The translations under genes and the position numbers were made by a program. DNA of 64,000 nt from Aromatoleum bremense (GTDB taxonomy: Bacteria; Pseudomonadota; Gammaproteobacteria; Burkholderiales; Rhodocyclaceae): the NCBI RefSeq assembly GCF_017894365.1, contig NZ_CP059467.1:868001-932000 (forward strand), given 5' to 3'. Below are positions 31,662-40,495 of the stretch, piece by piece; the first letter of the stretch is position 1, and each line of letters starts with the position of its first letter. Below the pieces are notes generated by a model that searched no databases, was not told where the DNA came from, and was given only the letters and a program-made list of their open reading frames with translations.

Positions 31662-33770
31662 ATGGCCCAGATGATCAACACCAACATCGCGTCGCTGAAT
31701 TCGCAGAACAGCCTAACCAAGTCACAGTCGTCGCTGACCACGTCGCTGCAGCGCCTGTCTTCCGGCTTGCGCATCAACAGCGCCAAGGACGACGCCGCCG
31801 GCCTCGCGATTTCCGAGCGCATGAACGGGCAGATCAAGGGCATGAACCAGGCCGTGCGCAATGCCAACGACGCGGTGTCGATGTCGCAGACGGCCGAAGG
31901 CGGCATGCAGGAAGTCAGCAACATCCTGCTGCGCATGCGGGAACTCGCCGTGCAGTCGGCCAACGACACCAACAGCGCCAGCGACCGCTCCGCGATCCAG
32001 GATGAAGTCAATCAGCTCACCTCAGAAATCGACCGCATTTCCGGCGCGGCCGAGTTCAACGGCATCAAGCTGCTCGATGGCAGCGCGGGCAAGCGTACCT
32101 TTCAGGTCGGCGCCAACGCGGACCAGAACATCTCCTTCTCGCTGGGCGAAGTGTCGACTTCGTCGCTACGCCTGGGCGGCAGCTCCACCGGCGTCGGCGG
32201 GCTCACCAGCGGTCGGATCACCGCCGATGGTGCTTATGACAGTCAGTTGAAAATCAACGGAACTAGCATCGATTTCAACGACGCAGGGACCGATGACAGC
32301 ATCGGAGAATACGTCACCGCCATCAACAAGAAGACTGCCGAAACCGGCGTCACGGCCACTGCGTTTAACCGCGTCGAGGGCACCAAGGGAGCAACGGGGG
32401 CCGTCACCGGCATGACCATCACGGTCGAAACAGCCGACGGCTCTGCCACTGCAACCTCCGCTGCCATAACCGCCAAAGACATGAACGATCTGGTTGAAAA
32501 GATCAATTCGCAAGCCATTGGCGTTACGGCTTCCCTTGGGAAAGACGGACAGCTTGTCCTTTCCAACGAAACCGGCGGAAAGATCACAGTCGCCAATAGT
32601 GATAAATCCGGCATCGACGCGGAAGACTATGAAGGCTATCTCAGCCTGACCAGCAACGACGGCTCGAAGATCTCGGTGTCAGGTTCAGTCAGCTCTCTTG
32701 CAGCCGACGATACGAATCCCTTGTCGAAGTTCGGTTTCAATGAGACTGCGGGAACGAATTCCGTCAAGGCGATGGGCGAACTGTTGATCACCGCCGATGC
32801 GGCTAATGCAGGGGCCGGCATGACGTCGGCGACCACTGATCTGAACACCGCCCAAGGATCCTATGATCCTGACACAGTGGCCGTTGATGATCGACTGACA
32901 ATCAATGGGGTGGAGATCGGCAAAACCGCCAGCGGGACGGCGATGGACAAGGCAGCCGCGATCAACGCGCTCACCGATCAGACGGGCGTAAGCGCGACCG
33001 CGAGAACCGAACTCAAGCTTGAACTGAACTTCGCAGGCACGGGCACCCCCCGCGGCACAATCAACATCAATGGGGTGGACGCCGATATTTCGGGCGCGAA
33101 TATTGGAGCGGTCGTCACCGAGATCAACACCAATTCGGGGGTTCAAACATTAGGGATCACCGCCTCGGCCGACGAGAACGGCATGCTAGTGCTGACCTCT
33201 GAAAGCGGACAGGACATCTTCGTCGCCAACAATGACATTGCTGGAACCGGAGCCGCGGGCATTCTGAATGCATTTCTGCCGAATGGCACGAAAGTCGAAG
33301 TGGATGATGGCGGCGGGGTTCCCAACACTGGCACCATTGCCGCGCGCGGCGTCCTGACCCTGGAAGCAACCAGTGCATCGGCGATCACGATTGCAGGAGA
33401 CAAGACGACGGCGCTGGACCTTTTCGGCTTCACCGCCCAGGGCGGCGCCGAAGCCGCCAACAACGGCAAACTCTCCGTCGCCACCCAGGCCGACGCCAAC
33501 GAAGCGATCAAGCGGATCGACGACGCCATCGGCAAGGTCACGACGATGCGTGCGCAGATGGGTGCGGTGCAGAACCGCTTCTCCTCGGTGGTCTCCAGCC
33601 TGCAGACCTCGTCGGAGAACATCACCGCCGCGCGCTCGCGGATCGTCGATGCCGACTTCGCGGCCGAAACGGCGAACATGACCCGCGCCCAGATCCTGCA
33701 GCAGGCCGGCACCGCGATGCTCGCCCAAGCCAACCAGCTGCCCAACGGCGTGCTGTCGCTGCTGCGTTAA
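31662..33770 (+). CDS. fliC: Flagellin FliC with large variable central domain
   Basis: A 702-residue filament protein. The conserved N-terminal D0/D1 (MAQMINTNIASLNSQNSLTK; LSSGLRINSAKDDAAGLAIS; residues 1-160) and C-terminal D1/D0 (AQMGAVQNRFSSVVSSLQ; RAQILQQAGTAMLAQANQLP) enclose about 420 variable residues. That centre contains flagellin_IN-like repeats (LKINGTSIDF, LTINGVEIGK, ININGVDADI, each followed by an AINxxTxxTGV or EINTNSGV helix). The start has TAGGAG upstream. Export is by the type III apparatus; FliS and FliD are the downstream chaperone and cap. Many betaproteobacterial flagellins are shorter. Confidence 0.97.
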   Translation: MAQMINTNIASLNSQNSLTKSQSSLTTSLQRLSSGLRINSAKDDAAGLAISERMNGQIKGMNQAVRNANDAVSMSQTAEGGMQEVSNILLRMRELAVQSANDTNSASDRSAIQDEVNQLTSEIDRISGAAEFNGIKLLDGSAGKRTFQVGANADQNISFSLGEVSTSSLRLGGSSTGVGGLTSGRITADGAYDSQLKINGTSIDFNDAGTDDSIGEYVTAINKKTAETGVTATAFNRVEGTKGATGAVTGMTITVETADGSATATSAAITAKDMNDLVEKINSQAIGVTASLGKDGQLVLSNETGGKITVANSDKSGIDAEDYEGYLSLTSNDGSKISVSGSVSSLAADDTNPLSKFGFNETAGTNSVKAMGELLITADAANAGAGMTSATTDLNTAQGSYDPDTVAVDDRLTINGVEIGKTASGTAMDKAAAINALTDQTGVSATARTELKLELNFAGTGTPRGTININGVDADISGANIGAVVTEINTNSGVQTLGITASADENGMLVLTSESGQDIFVANNDIAGTGAAGILNAFLPNGTKVEVDDGGGVPNTGTIAARGVLTLEATSASAITIAGDKTTALDLFGFTAQGGAEAANNGKLSVATQADANEAIKRIDDAIGKVTTMRAQMGAVQNRFSSVVSSLQTSSENITAARSRIVDADFAAETANMTRAQILQQAGTAMLAQANQLPNGVLSLLR

Positions 33771-33797
33771 ACCCCGCCGGCCTCTGAGCCGTTACTG

Positions 33798-33826
33798 CCC
33801 GGCCGGTGCACACTGGCCGGGTTTTT
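33798..33826 (+). terminator. Rho-independent terminator of fliC
   Basis: CCCGGCC (33798-33804) pairs with GGCCGGG (33815-33821) across a ten-base loop and is followed by TTTTT. It lies 28 bases after the fliC stop and would let fliC be expressed far above flaG-fliD. Confidence 0.85.
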
Positions 33827-33844
33827 CGCCTTCGGGAGACAGGA

Positions 33845-34219
33845 ATGGATCTGCAGGCAGTCAATACCAACCCGCTGCTCGCCCAAGCGGCAACGCTCGC
33901 CGGCCCGCGGCCGGAAAGAACTCCGCCCCCAGCCGAAACGCCGGCCGTGCGCGCCGTGGCGGCCGTACCCCAGGCGCAGGCCGCTACGAGTGTGGGCGCG
34001 GATGAGCTGCGCGAGGCGCTCGACACCATCAACGAGGTCGTGCACGTGCACGCAGCGAACCTGAGCTTTTCCGTGGACGAAGACACCCGTATCACGGTGG
34101 TGAAGCTCATCGACAGCGAAACCGACGAGGTTCTCCGCCAGATCCCGTCGGAAGAAGCATTGCAGATCGCCAAGGCGCTCGACAGGCTGCAGGGCCTGCT
34201 GGTGCGCGACAAGGCATGA
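33845..34219 (+). CDS. flaG: FlaG family protein
   Basis: A 124-residue protein with a Pro/Ala-rich N-terminal half and the conserved FlaG domain (about 55-120: LSFSVDEDTRITVVKLIDSE, then EVLRQIPSEEALQIAKALD). FlaG proteins affect filament length. It lies between fliC and fliD as in many polar flagellates; GGAGACAGG precedes the ATG at 33845. Confidence 0.9.
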   Translation: MDLQAVNTNPLLAQAATLAGPRPERTPPPAETPAVRAVAAVPQAQAATSVGADELREALDTINEVVHVHAANLSFSVDEDTRITVVKLIDSETDEVLRQIPSEEALQIAKALDRLQGLLVRDKA

Positions 34220-34251
34220 AGCGGGCGCAAGGGAGATAAGGGAGGACAGCC

Positions 34252-35943
34252 ATGGCAACCATCACGGCGCAGGGCGTCGGGTCCAACCTCGACGTCGATG
34301 GCATCGTCACCAAGCTGATGGCGATCGAGCGGCAGCCGCTCACCGCCATCAACAAGAAGGAAGCTTCCTACCAAGCGAAAATTTCCGCCTACGGCAACCT
34401 CAAGTCGTCGCTGTCATCGTTCCAGTCGTCGCTGAGCGGCCTGGCCAGCTTCTCGAGCTTCCAGGTGGTCAAGGCCACGCCGGGCGACAGCAACGTGCTT
34501 ACCGCCTCGGCCACTACGGCGGCGGTGGCGGGCAGCTATACGGTCGAGGTGCAGCAGTTGGCAGTGGCGCAAAAGCTCGCCACCGCCGGCCAAGCCGCGC
34601 TGAACACCGCGATCGGCACCGGCACGCTCACTTTCGAGTTCGGCACCGTCGGCGACGACGGCGCCACGCCGCGCGTACTCGGTGCCGACGGCAAATACAC
34701 CGGCGCCTCGTTCATGCCCGGCGCGGACGCGCCGAAGACCGTGACCATCGACGCCGGCCACAACACGCTCGAAGGCGTCCGCGACGCGATCAACGAGGCC
34801 GCCATCGGCGTGCGCGCCAGCATCATCAACGACGGCAGCGGCACTCCCTACCGCCTGGTGCTGAGCGGGGAGGGGACCGGCTCGACAAACAGCATGCGCA
34901 TCTCCGGCGGCGACGCCGGCCTGCAGGCCTTGCTCGGCCACAATCCCGACGACGATGCCGGCCAGGGCCTGAGCGAAACCGTCACCGCGCAGGACGCGAG
35001 GCTGAAGGTCGACGGCCTGCAGGTGGTCAAGAACTCCAACAGCATTTCGGACATCATTTCCGGCGTCACCCTCAACCTCGCCAAGGTCGGCTCGAGCACG
35101 CTGAGCGTGGCCAAGGACACTTCCAGCGTCAAGTCGGCCGTGACCGGCTTCGCCAAGGCGTACAACGATCTGCAGGCCACTTTCAAGGAGCTTTCCTCCT
35201 ATTCGGCAGGCCAGGCCAGCGGCGTGCTGTTCGGCGACACCGCGCTGCTCACCGTCCAGCGCAACCTGCGCACGGCGCTGGCGACGCCCATCCCGCATCT
35301 CACCGGCGCTTACAAGAACCTCAGTCAGGTGGGCATCACCATCGGCCGCGACGGCAACATGAGCGTGGATGAAGGCAAGCTGCAGAAGGCGATCGCCGAC
35401 AACTTCACCGACGTAGGCCTGCTCTTCGCCGCCGGCGGCAAGGCGAGCGACCCGCAGATCGCGTTCGCCGGCTCGTCATCCAAGACCAAGCCCGGCGTTT
35501 ATGAGGTAAGCGTGTCGACCCTCCCGGCTTCGGGGACCAACGCCGGTGGCCTGATCGGCGGCGCGGTGGCAAGCGGCGCCGGCGCACGGCTGTCCGGCGC
35601 CAGCGGCACGAACATGGAAGGCCTGAGCGTGCAGGTCAACGGCGGCAGCACCGGCGCCCGCGGCACGGTCAGCTTCTCCCACGGCTATGCCTTTCAGCTC
35701 AAGGAGTTGATCACCGGCCTGGTGGGCGAGAAGGGGGTCGTCAGCTCGCGCACCGGCGGCCTGCAAACCTCCATTGCGGATCTCGGGAAACAGCGCATTT
35801 CGCTCGATCGCAAGCTCGAAATGACCGAGAAGCGCTACCGCGCCCAGTTCGCCGCCCTCGACACGCTGATGGGACGGATGTCGCAGACCAGCAGTTTCCT
35901 GACGCAGCAGCTGGCCAATCTGTCGAACATGTCGAATTCATAA
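34252..35943 (+). CDS. fliD: Flagellar cap protein FliD (HAP2)
   Basis: A 563-residue cap that helps flagellin polymerise at the filament tip. The N-terminal FliD_N region (GVGSNLDVDGIVTKLMAIER, then KISAYGNLKSSLSSFQSSLS), the central domain and the C-terminal coiled coil (ISLDRKLEMTEKRYRAQFAA, then LDTLMGRMSQTSSFLTQQL) are all visible. Length is normal. ATG at 34252, with GGGAGGACAGCC upstream. Confidence 0.96.
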   Translation: MATITAQGVGSNLDVDGIVTKLMAIERQPLTAINKKEASYQAKISAYGNLKSSLSSFQSSLSGLASFSSFQVVKATPGDSNVLTASATTAAVAGSYTVEVQQLAVAQKLATAGQAALNTAIGTGTLTFEFGTVGDDGATPRVLGADGKYTGASFMPGADAPKTVTIDAGHNTLEGVRDAINEAAIGVRASIINDGSGTPYRLVLSGEGTGSTNSMRISGGDAGLQALLGHNPDDDAGQGLSETVTAQDARLKVDGLQVVKNSNSISDIISGVTLNLAKVGSSTLSVAKDTSSVKSAVTGFAKAYNDLQATFKELSSYSAGQASGVLFGDTALLTVQRNLRTALATPIPHLTGAYKNLSQVGITIGRDGNMSVDEGKLQKAIADNFTDVGLLFAAGGKASDPQIAFAGSSSKTKPGVYEVSVSTLPASGTNAGGLIGGAVASGAGARLSGASGTNMEGLSVQVNGGSTGARGTVSFSHGYAFQLKELITGLVGEKGVVSSRTGGLQTSIADLGKQRISLDRKLEMTEKRYRAQFAALDTLMGRMSQTSSFLTQQLANLSNMSNS

Positions 35944-35958
35944 GAACGGAGCAGGTTC

Positions 35959-36261
35959 ATGGCTCAAGACCTGCTGGATGACATCGTTGCGCTCGCCGAA
36001 GCCATGCTGACTGCAGCGGGCGAGGGCGAGTGGGGCGTACTCGTGGCGCTGGAAGCGAGACGTGCCGAGCTTCTGGCAGCGCTGGATCTTTCCGGCAAGG
36101 AAGGGACCGAGGCGGTGCATGCCACCAAGCGCATTCGGCGCATCCTCGAACTGGATCGCCAGGCCGGCGAACTGGCACAACAGCACCTCCATGAACTCGC
36201 CGGGCTGCTGAACAACACCGGCAACCAGAAAAAACTGCTCGCCGCCTACGGCGGGGTTTGA
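35959..36261 (+). CDS. fliT: FliT-like flagellar chaperone, first copy
   Basis: A 100-residue helical protein (GEWGVLVALEARRAELLAAL; ILELDRQAGELAQQHLHELA) located right after fliD, where the FliD chaperone FliT is usually found. Size and all-helical pattern fit; sequence conservation in this family is low, so the call rests partly on position. ATG at 35959, 15 bases after fliD. Confidence 0.65.
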   Translation: MAQDLLDDIVALAEAMLTAAGEGEWGVLVALEARRAELLAALDLSGKEGTEAVHATKRIRRILELDRQAGELAQQHLHELAGLLNNTGNQKKLLAAYGGV

Positions 36262-36309
36262 CGCGGCTGGCTGCACCGGCTTCGCAGCGTCCACCACCCC
36301 CCACGAACC

Positions 36310-36336
36310 TAAAGAAGACAGCACCCGGGTCGTAAA
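36310..36336 (+). promoter_or_regulatory. Possible sigma-28 promoter of fliS
   Basis: TAAAGAAG, 11 bases, GTCGTAAA: spacing is right, and each half matches the FliA consensus at five of eight positions. It lies 78 bases before fliS, in a 150-base gap that otherwise has no role. Confidence 0.4.
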
Positions 36337-36413
36337 CCAATGACAAGCGGGGCGCAGTTTGCGACCGCTACTTCGGTCAATTCGAATCACGCGACAAGAA
36401 AAGGAACTCGATC

Positions 36414-36839
36414 ATGTTCGCATCTCTCGGCAACCGTGCTTCCGCCTACGCCAGGGTGGGCGTCGAAACGGGCGTCCTGACAGCCAGCCCGCACAAGCTG
36501 ATCCTGATGCTGTTCGACGGCGCGATCCTGTCGATTGCCACCGCCGCCGCCGCGATGGACGGCAAGGACATTCCCGCCAAGGGACAGGCCGTGTCGAAAG
36601 CGATCGACATCATCCTCAACGGCCTGAAGGCGAGCCTCGACGCGAAAGCCGGGGGCGAGCTCGCGGACCGCCTCGCGGCGCTGTACGACTACATGGGCGA
36701 GCGCCTGCTCTACGCGAACCTGAACAACAGCCGCGCCGCGCTCGACGAAGTCAGCGGCCTGTTGCACACCTTGCGCGAAGCGTGGGAAGGCATCGCGCCG
36801 GGGGCGGGGGCGCGGGCGCCGGACACGGTCGCGGCCTGA
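36414..36839 (+). CDS. fliS: Flagellin export chaperone FliS
   Basis: A 141-residue helical chaperone of flagellin. Family marks are YARVGVETGVLTASPHKLIL, LMLFDGAILSIATAAAAM and the helix LYDYMGERLLYANLNNSRAA. It prevents premature flagellin polymerisation before export. The Ala/Pro-rich tail is slightly long. ATG at 36414, with AAAAGGAA upstream. Confidence 0.95.
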   Translation: MFASLGNRASAYARVGVETGVLTASPHKLILMLFDGAILSIATAAAAMDGKDIPAKGQAVSKAIDIILNGLKASLDAKAGGELADRLAALYDYMGERLLYANLNNSRAALDEVSGLLHTLREAWEGIAPGAGARAPDTVAA

Positions 36840-36847
36840 GCGGTACC

Positions 36848-37183
36848 GTGAGCACGCTTGCGCTGTTCGAATCGATGAGCATTTTGTCAGCCGGCATGGT
36901 CGAGGCCGCGCAGGCCAACGACTGGGAGCGGCTGGTGGTGCTGGAGCACGAGATGGCGGACATCCGGGCTGAACTGATGCGCATCGAACCGGACGGTCGC
37001 CAGGCTGCCGACCAGAGCGAAGCGGACGCGGCGCGCAAGGCGTCGCTGATCACCGCGATGCTGCGCAACGACGAGGAGATCCGCCGCCACGTCGAGCCGT
37101 GGCTCGCCAGCACGCGCAAGCTGCTCGGCGGTGCGCAACGTGACCGCGCGGTGCGCAGCGCCTACGGCGCCTTCGGCCCGTAA
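36848..37183 (+). CDS. FliT-like flagellar protein, second copy
   Basis: A 111-residue helical protein starting at GTG (36848) nine bases after the fliS stop. It has the same plan as FliT: helix 1 LFESMSILSAGMVEAAQAND, then WERLVVLEHEMADIRAELM, then LITAMLRNDEEIRRHVEPWL. Flagellar export chaperones of this size often pair with fliS. It is not clearly homologous along its length to the protein at 35959-36261, and either could be the functional FliT. Confidence 0.6.
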   Translation: MSTLALFESMSILSAGMVEAAQANDWERLVVLEHEMADIRAELMRIEPDGRQAADQSEADAARKASLITAMLRNDEEIRRHVEPWLASTRKLLGGAQRDRAVRSAYGAFGP

Positions 37184-37231
37184 GGCCGCGGCGCTTTCCG
37201 CGGACGGTTTCACGCCCCAGGAGCGACCCCG

Positions 37232-38431
37232 ATGATTCCGTCCGATCTCGCCGCCCGGCTGCGCATGCTCACCGAAGCGAGTTTTTTCGACAGCGAGCCG
37301 CCGGTCAGCGGGCCGGCGCGGGTGCGCGAAATCCAGGCGCGGCTGCCGGAGATCGTGCCGGGCCAGCGATTCACCGCGACCCTGGAGCGCGCGCTGCCGG
37401 ACGGGACGTTCCAGGCGATCGTCGCCGGCAAGCACTACACGCTGGCGCTGAACCATGCGGCGAAATCCGGCGACACGCTCGAACTGATTGCGACGCAGAA
37501 CACGCCGAAGGCGGTGTTTGCGCAGCTTGCGAACGTCGCGACCGCCCAAACCGGCGCGGACGCCGCCACCCGCCCGACGCTCAGCGCGACCGGGCGGCTG
37601 ATCGGCTTCCTGCTGACCGGACAACCCGCGTCCACGCCGGCCGCCCTCGCCGGCGGCAAGCCGCTGCTCGATGCGCCGCCGGCCAACGGCGCCGCCACGC
37701 TCGCCCCCGCGCTGCGCCAGGCATTGACGCAAAGCGGGCTGTTCTACGAATCCCATCAGCGGCAGTGGCTCGGCGGCAAGATCGACACCGCGGCGCTGCA
37801 GCTGGAGCCGCAGGGCCAGCATGCGCCGGCACGCGGCCCTGCCGGGAACGCGCCGGCGGCGCAGCAGACCGCTGCAGCCGGCGAACCGTCGTCGACGGCC
37901 GACTCCGGGGGTGCCACGGCCGGGGCCATGCGTGCGGCTTCCGGCACGGTGTCGAACGCCCAGGGGATCGCGGCGGGCGCCGCCGCTGAAATCGATGAAC
38001 AGGCGGACATCCGCGGCACCGCAGCGGCACCGAACCCGGCCCGCGCCGCCGCGATACCCGAGCGGCTGATGCCGGTCGTGCACCAGCAGCTCGACGCGAT
38101 GGCGACGCAGAATTATGTCTGGCACGGCCAGGTGTGGCCGGGCCAGAACGTCGAATGGGAGATCGAGGATCCGCAGCGCGACCAGCGCGGCGACAGCGAC
38201 GAGGTGGCGGAAAACTGGAACACCACACTGCGCCTGACGCTGCCGCGGCTCGGCGGCATGGAGGCGCATCTCGTCGTGTCGCCGGCCGGTGTCGCGTTGC
38301 GCCTCTTGGCCGACGACCCCGGCACGGTCGCGGCGCTCGACGCTGCGCGCGCCCGGCTCGACGATGCGCTGGCCGCGGCGAACCTGCCGCTCACCGGCTT
38401 TGTCGCGGAGCGTCGCAATGACGAGGGATGA
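37232..38431 (+). CDS. FliK-like hook-length-control-domain protein
   Basis: A 399-residue protein with a long Ala/Pro/Gly-rich low-complexity middle (about 170-275) and a C-terminal domain (RLTLPRLGGMEAHLVVSPAG, then VALRLLADDPGTVAALDAAR) like the C-terminal domain of FliK. A true fliK lies at 49159-50520, so this is a second FliK-like protein. Its place before an FlhB-tail gene suggests the two act together in substrate switching. The 3' end overlaps that gene by 14 bases. Confidence 0.7.
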   Translation: MIPSDLAARLRMLTEASFFDSEPPVSGPARVREIQARLPEIVPGQRFTATLERALPDGTFQAIVAGKHYTLALNHAAKSGDTLELIATQNTPKAVFAQLANVATAQTGADAATRPTLSATGRLIGFLLTGQPASTPAALAGGKPLLDAPPANGAATLAPALRQALTQSGLFYESHQRQWLGGKIDTAALQLEPQGQHAPARGPAGNAPAAQQTAAAGEPSSTADSGGATAGAMRAASGTVSNAQGIAAGAAAEIDEQADIRGTAAAPNPARAAAIPERLMPVVHQQLDAMATQNYVWHGQVWPGQNVEWEIEDPQRDQRGDSDEVAENWNTTLRLTLPRLGGMEAHLVVSPAGVALRLLADDPGTVAALDAARARLDDALAAANLPLTGFVAERRNDEG

Positions 38432-38768
38432 GTCGCCGCAGGGGCCGCCGCAGCTGCCAACGCACCTGTCACACCAGGAAGCGGTCGCGCTGACCTACAG
38501 CGCCCATGACGCCGCGCCGCGCGTCGTCGCCAAGGGGCGCGGCCTGATCGCCCGCGAGATCATCGAACGTGCGCGCGAAGCGGGCGTGTTCGTGCACGAA
38601 TCGCCCGAACTCGTCGGCCTGCTGATGCAAGTCGACCTCGACGCGCGCATCCCGCCCGAACTCTACGTCGCGATCGCCGAGCTGCTGGCATGGCTGTACG
38701 CCATCGAGCAGGGGACGAACGCCGGGGTGCGTCCCGCGGAGACCGGCGCACACCGGTCCGTGCTATAA
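38418..38768 (+). CDS. FlhB C-terminal-domain-like protein
   Basis: A 116-residue soluble protein resembling the cytoplasmic tail of FlhB/YscU (EAVALTYSAHDAAPRVVAKG, then LIAREIIERAREAGVFVHES and LYVAIAELLAWLY). The NPTH autocleavage motif of true FlhB is absent. Stand-alone FlhB-tail proteins (FhlX-type) can influence export specificity. Translationally coupled to the FliK-like gene. Confidence 0.82.
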   Translation: MTRDESPQGPPQLPTHLSHQEAVALTYSAHDAAPRVVAKGRGLIAREIIERAREAGVFVHESPELVGLLMQVDLDARIPPELYVAIAELLAWLYAIEQGTNAGVRPAETGAHRSVL

Positions 38769-38796
38769 GAGCCGCTTTCGATTCGACACATTCTGC

Positions 38797-39573
38797 ATGA
38801 GCGACCCGAACGAAGGCGCGACCCGCCCCCGCCCGTTGAACCCCGAGGCCTTCTCGCGCTTCGCCGTGCGCGATCCGCGCGAAATCGTCCAGCTGCTCCG
38901 GGCGCTGTCCGAAAAGCGCGCGCTGATCACCGGCCATCTCGACGAGCGCACGTCGTTCATCACGGTGATGCTCGCATTGGACGCGAGCGGCGCGGCCGTC
39001 GTCCTCGATGCAGCGCCCGAGGCCGGCATCAACCAGCGTGTCGCGGCCGCCCCGGAGCTGATCTGCATGACCCGGCTCGACAACGTCCGCGTGCAGTTTT
39101 CGCTCTCCGCGATCGAAGCGGTCCGCCACGACGGCCAGGCTGCGCTGCGTGCGAACCTGCCGACCAGCGTCCTTCGCCTGCAACGCCGCGAGTTTTTCCG
39201 GCTCGCCGTGCCCAGATCGGCGCCACCGGTCTGCACGATCGCGCAAAACCAGCTGGACGGACGCAAGAAGATGGTCTCGGTGCGGATACTCGACATCAGC
39301 GGCGGCGGGCTCGCGATCCTCGTGCCCCCGCAAGAGCTGCACTTCGAACCCGGCATGGACTTCAACCACTGCACCCTGGTCCTGCCGGAAGGCGAACCCC
39401 TTCCGGTCCGGCTCACGGTGCGCAACCTGTTCAACATCAAGCAGCCGAACGGCACCCGGGCGCGCCGCGCCGGCTGCCAGTTCGTCGGCCTGTCGAACAG
39501 CGTCATGGCGCGCCTGCAGCGCTACCTCTTCAAGCTGGAACGCGAGCGCCACGCTCAGGACGCGGGGTGCTAA
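38797..39573 (+). CDS. ycgR: Flagellar brake protein YcgR (PilZ domain)
   Basis: A 258-residue c-di-GMP effector. The YcgR N-terminal domain (about 15-120) is followed by a PilZ domain with both ligand motifs: RREFFRL (130-136, giving R-x-x-x-R) and DISGGG (166-171). On binding c-di-GMP it slows the motor by contact with FliG/FliM/MotA. Both motifs are intact, so it should bind the messenger. It is the last flagellar gene before the higBA insertion. Confidence 0.92.
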   Translation: MSDPNEGATRPRPLNPEAFSRFAVRDPREIVQLLRALSEKRALITGHLDERTSFITVMLALDASGAAVVLDAAPEAGINQRVAAAPELICMTRLDNVRVQFSLSAIEAVRHDGQAALRANLPTSVLRLQRREFFRLAVPRSAPPVCTIAQNQLDGRKKMVSVRILDISGGGLAILVPPQELHFEPGMDFNHCTLVLPEGEPLPVRLTVRNLFNIKQPNGTRARRAGCQFVGLSNSVMARLQRYLFKLERERHAQDAGC

Positions 39574-39700
39574 GCCGGTGCGCGGCCAGCCTCGGCCTTC
39601 AGGCTTGGGAAGGGTAGCGCGCGCCGCAGCCTGACTTCCTTGGCCGCCGCCTGCCCAAGTCGCCCCGCTCTCGTATGGGGTTTGCCTCAAGCCCTTGTTG

Positions 39701-39718
39701 TGTATAAAATTTTGTACA
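39701..39718 (+). promoter_or_regulatory. Operator-like dyad and -10 upstream of higBA
   Basis: TGTATAAAATTTTGTACA is a nearly perfect 18-base dyad containing the -10-like TATAAA, ending nine bases before the higB ATG. HTH antitoxins normally bind such sites to repress their own operon. Confidence 0.6.
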
Positions 39719-39727
39719 GCCACAGAA

Positions 39728-40072
39728 ATGAATGGCGAAAAAGAGATCCGGTGGGTAGGCTCCGCTTACGACGACTTGCTGGGATTTCCGGACGAGATTC
39801 GTCGCTCCGCCGGTTTCCAGTTGGGCAAGATTCAGGTTGGCTTGGACCCGGACGACTGGAAGCCCTTCGATGATGTAGGCGCCGGAACTCGCGAAATCCG
39901 CATTCGGGAAACAAGCGGCATCTACCGGGTGATGTATGTCGCCAAGTTTGAGGAAGCGGTGTATGTCCTGCACTGCTTCCAGAAGAAGACCCAAGCGACC
40001 AGCAAACAGGACAAGAGCATTGCCGCGGCGCGCTACCGCGCCGTCGTCAACGCGAGGAAGACACACAAATGA
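39728..40072 (+). CDS. higB: HigB-type toxin (phage Gp49-like, RelE superfamily)
   Basis: A 114-residue toxin: EIRWVGSAYDDLLGFPDEIR, GTREIRIRETSGIYRVMYVA and the terminal YVLHCFQKKTQATSKQDKSI are the motifs of Gp49/HigB-like mRNA-cleaving toxins. Toxin-first order with a four-base overlap (ATGA) to the antitoxin is characteristic of HigBA. It lies between ycgR and fliE and is clearly unrelated to flagella. Confidence 0.9.
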   Translation: MNGEKEIRWVGSAYDDLLGFPDEIRRSAGFQLGKIQVGLDPDDWKPFDDVGAGTREIRIRETSGIYRVMYVAKFEEAVYVLHCFQKKTQATSKQDKSIAAARYRAVVNARKTHK

Positions 40073-40401
40073 AGATCGACACCGAAATCCGCCATGTGAC
40101 GAAGCCGGGAGCGAACCTCTTCCTGGAGCTTGGCTTTGCGCCCGAAGAGGCCGAACGCATGCAAGTGGCCTCCCGTAAGCAGATCAGCGACACCCAGTTG
40201 CTGAAGCAGCAGTTGATGAACGAACTGTCGACCTGGATCGCCAATCATCACCTAAAACAGGCCGATGCCGCCGAGATCCTGATGGTTTCGCGTCCGCGCG
40301 TGTCCGACGTAGTGAACAAGAAGACGGCCAAATTCACTATCGACACCCTAGTGGAAATGCTCAGCCGGATCGGCAAGCCGGTCAAGCTGGTGATCGGTTG
40401 A
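40069..40401 (+). CDS. higA: HigA-type HTH antitoxin
   Basis: A 110-residue XRE-family antitoxin. The HTH is at about 58-90 (HHLKQADAAEILMVSRPRVS, then DVVNKKTAKFTIDTLVEML). It should neutralise HigB and repress the operon through the upstream dyad. Size and coupling to higB match the family. Confidence 0.92.
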   Translation: MKIDTEIRHVTKPGANLFLELGFAPEEAERMQVASRKQISDTQLLKQQLMNELSTWIANHHLKQADAAEILMVSRPRVSDVVNKKTAKFTIDTLVEMLSRIGKPVKLVIG

Positions 40402-40495
40402 CGTCGGGACTCGCCATTCTCTATGAACAGTGCTGAAACTCAAGTTCCTTTCTTTTCCTGAACTTGGCCGAACCGTGAGACCGCTTGAGACGCCG

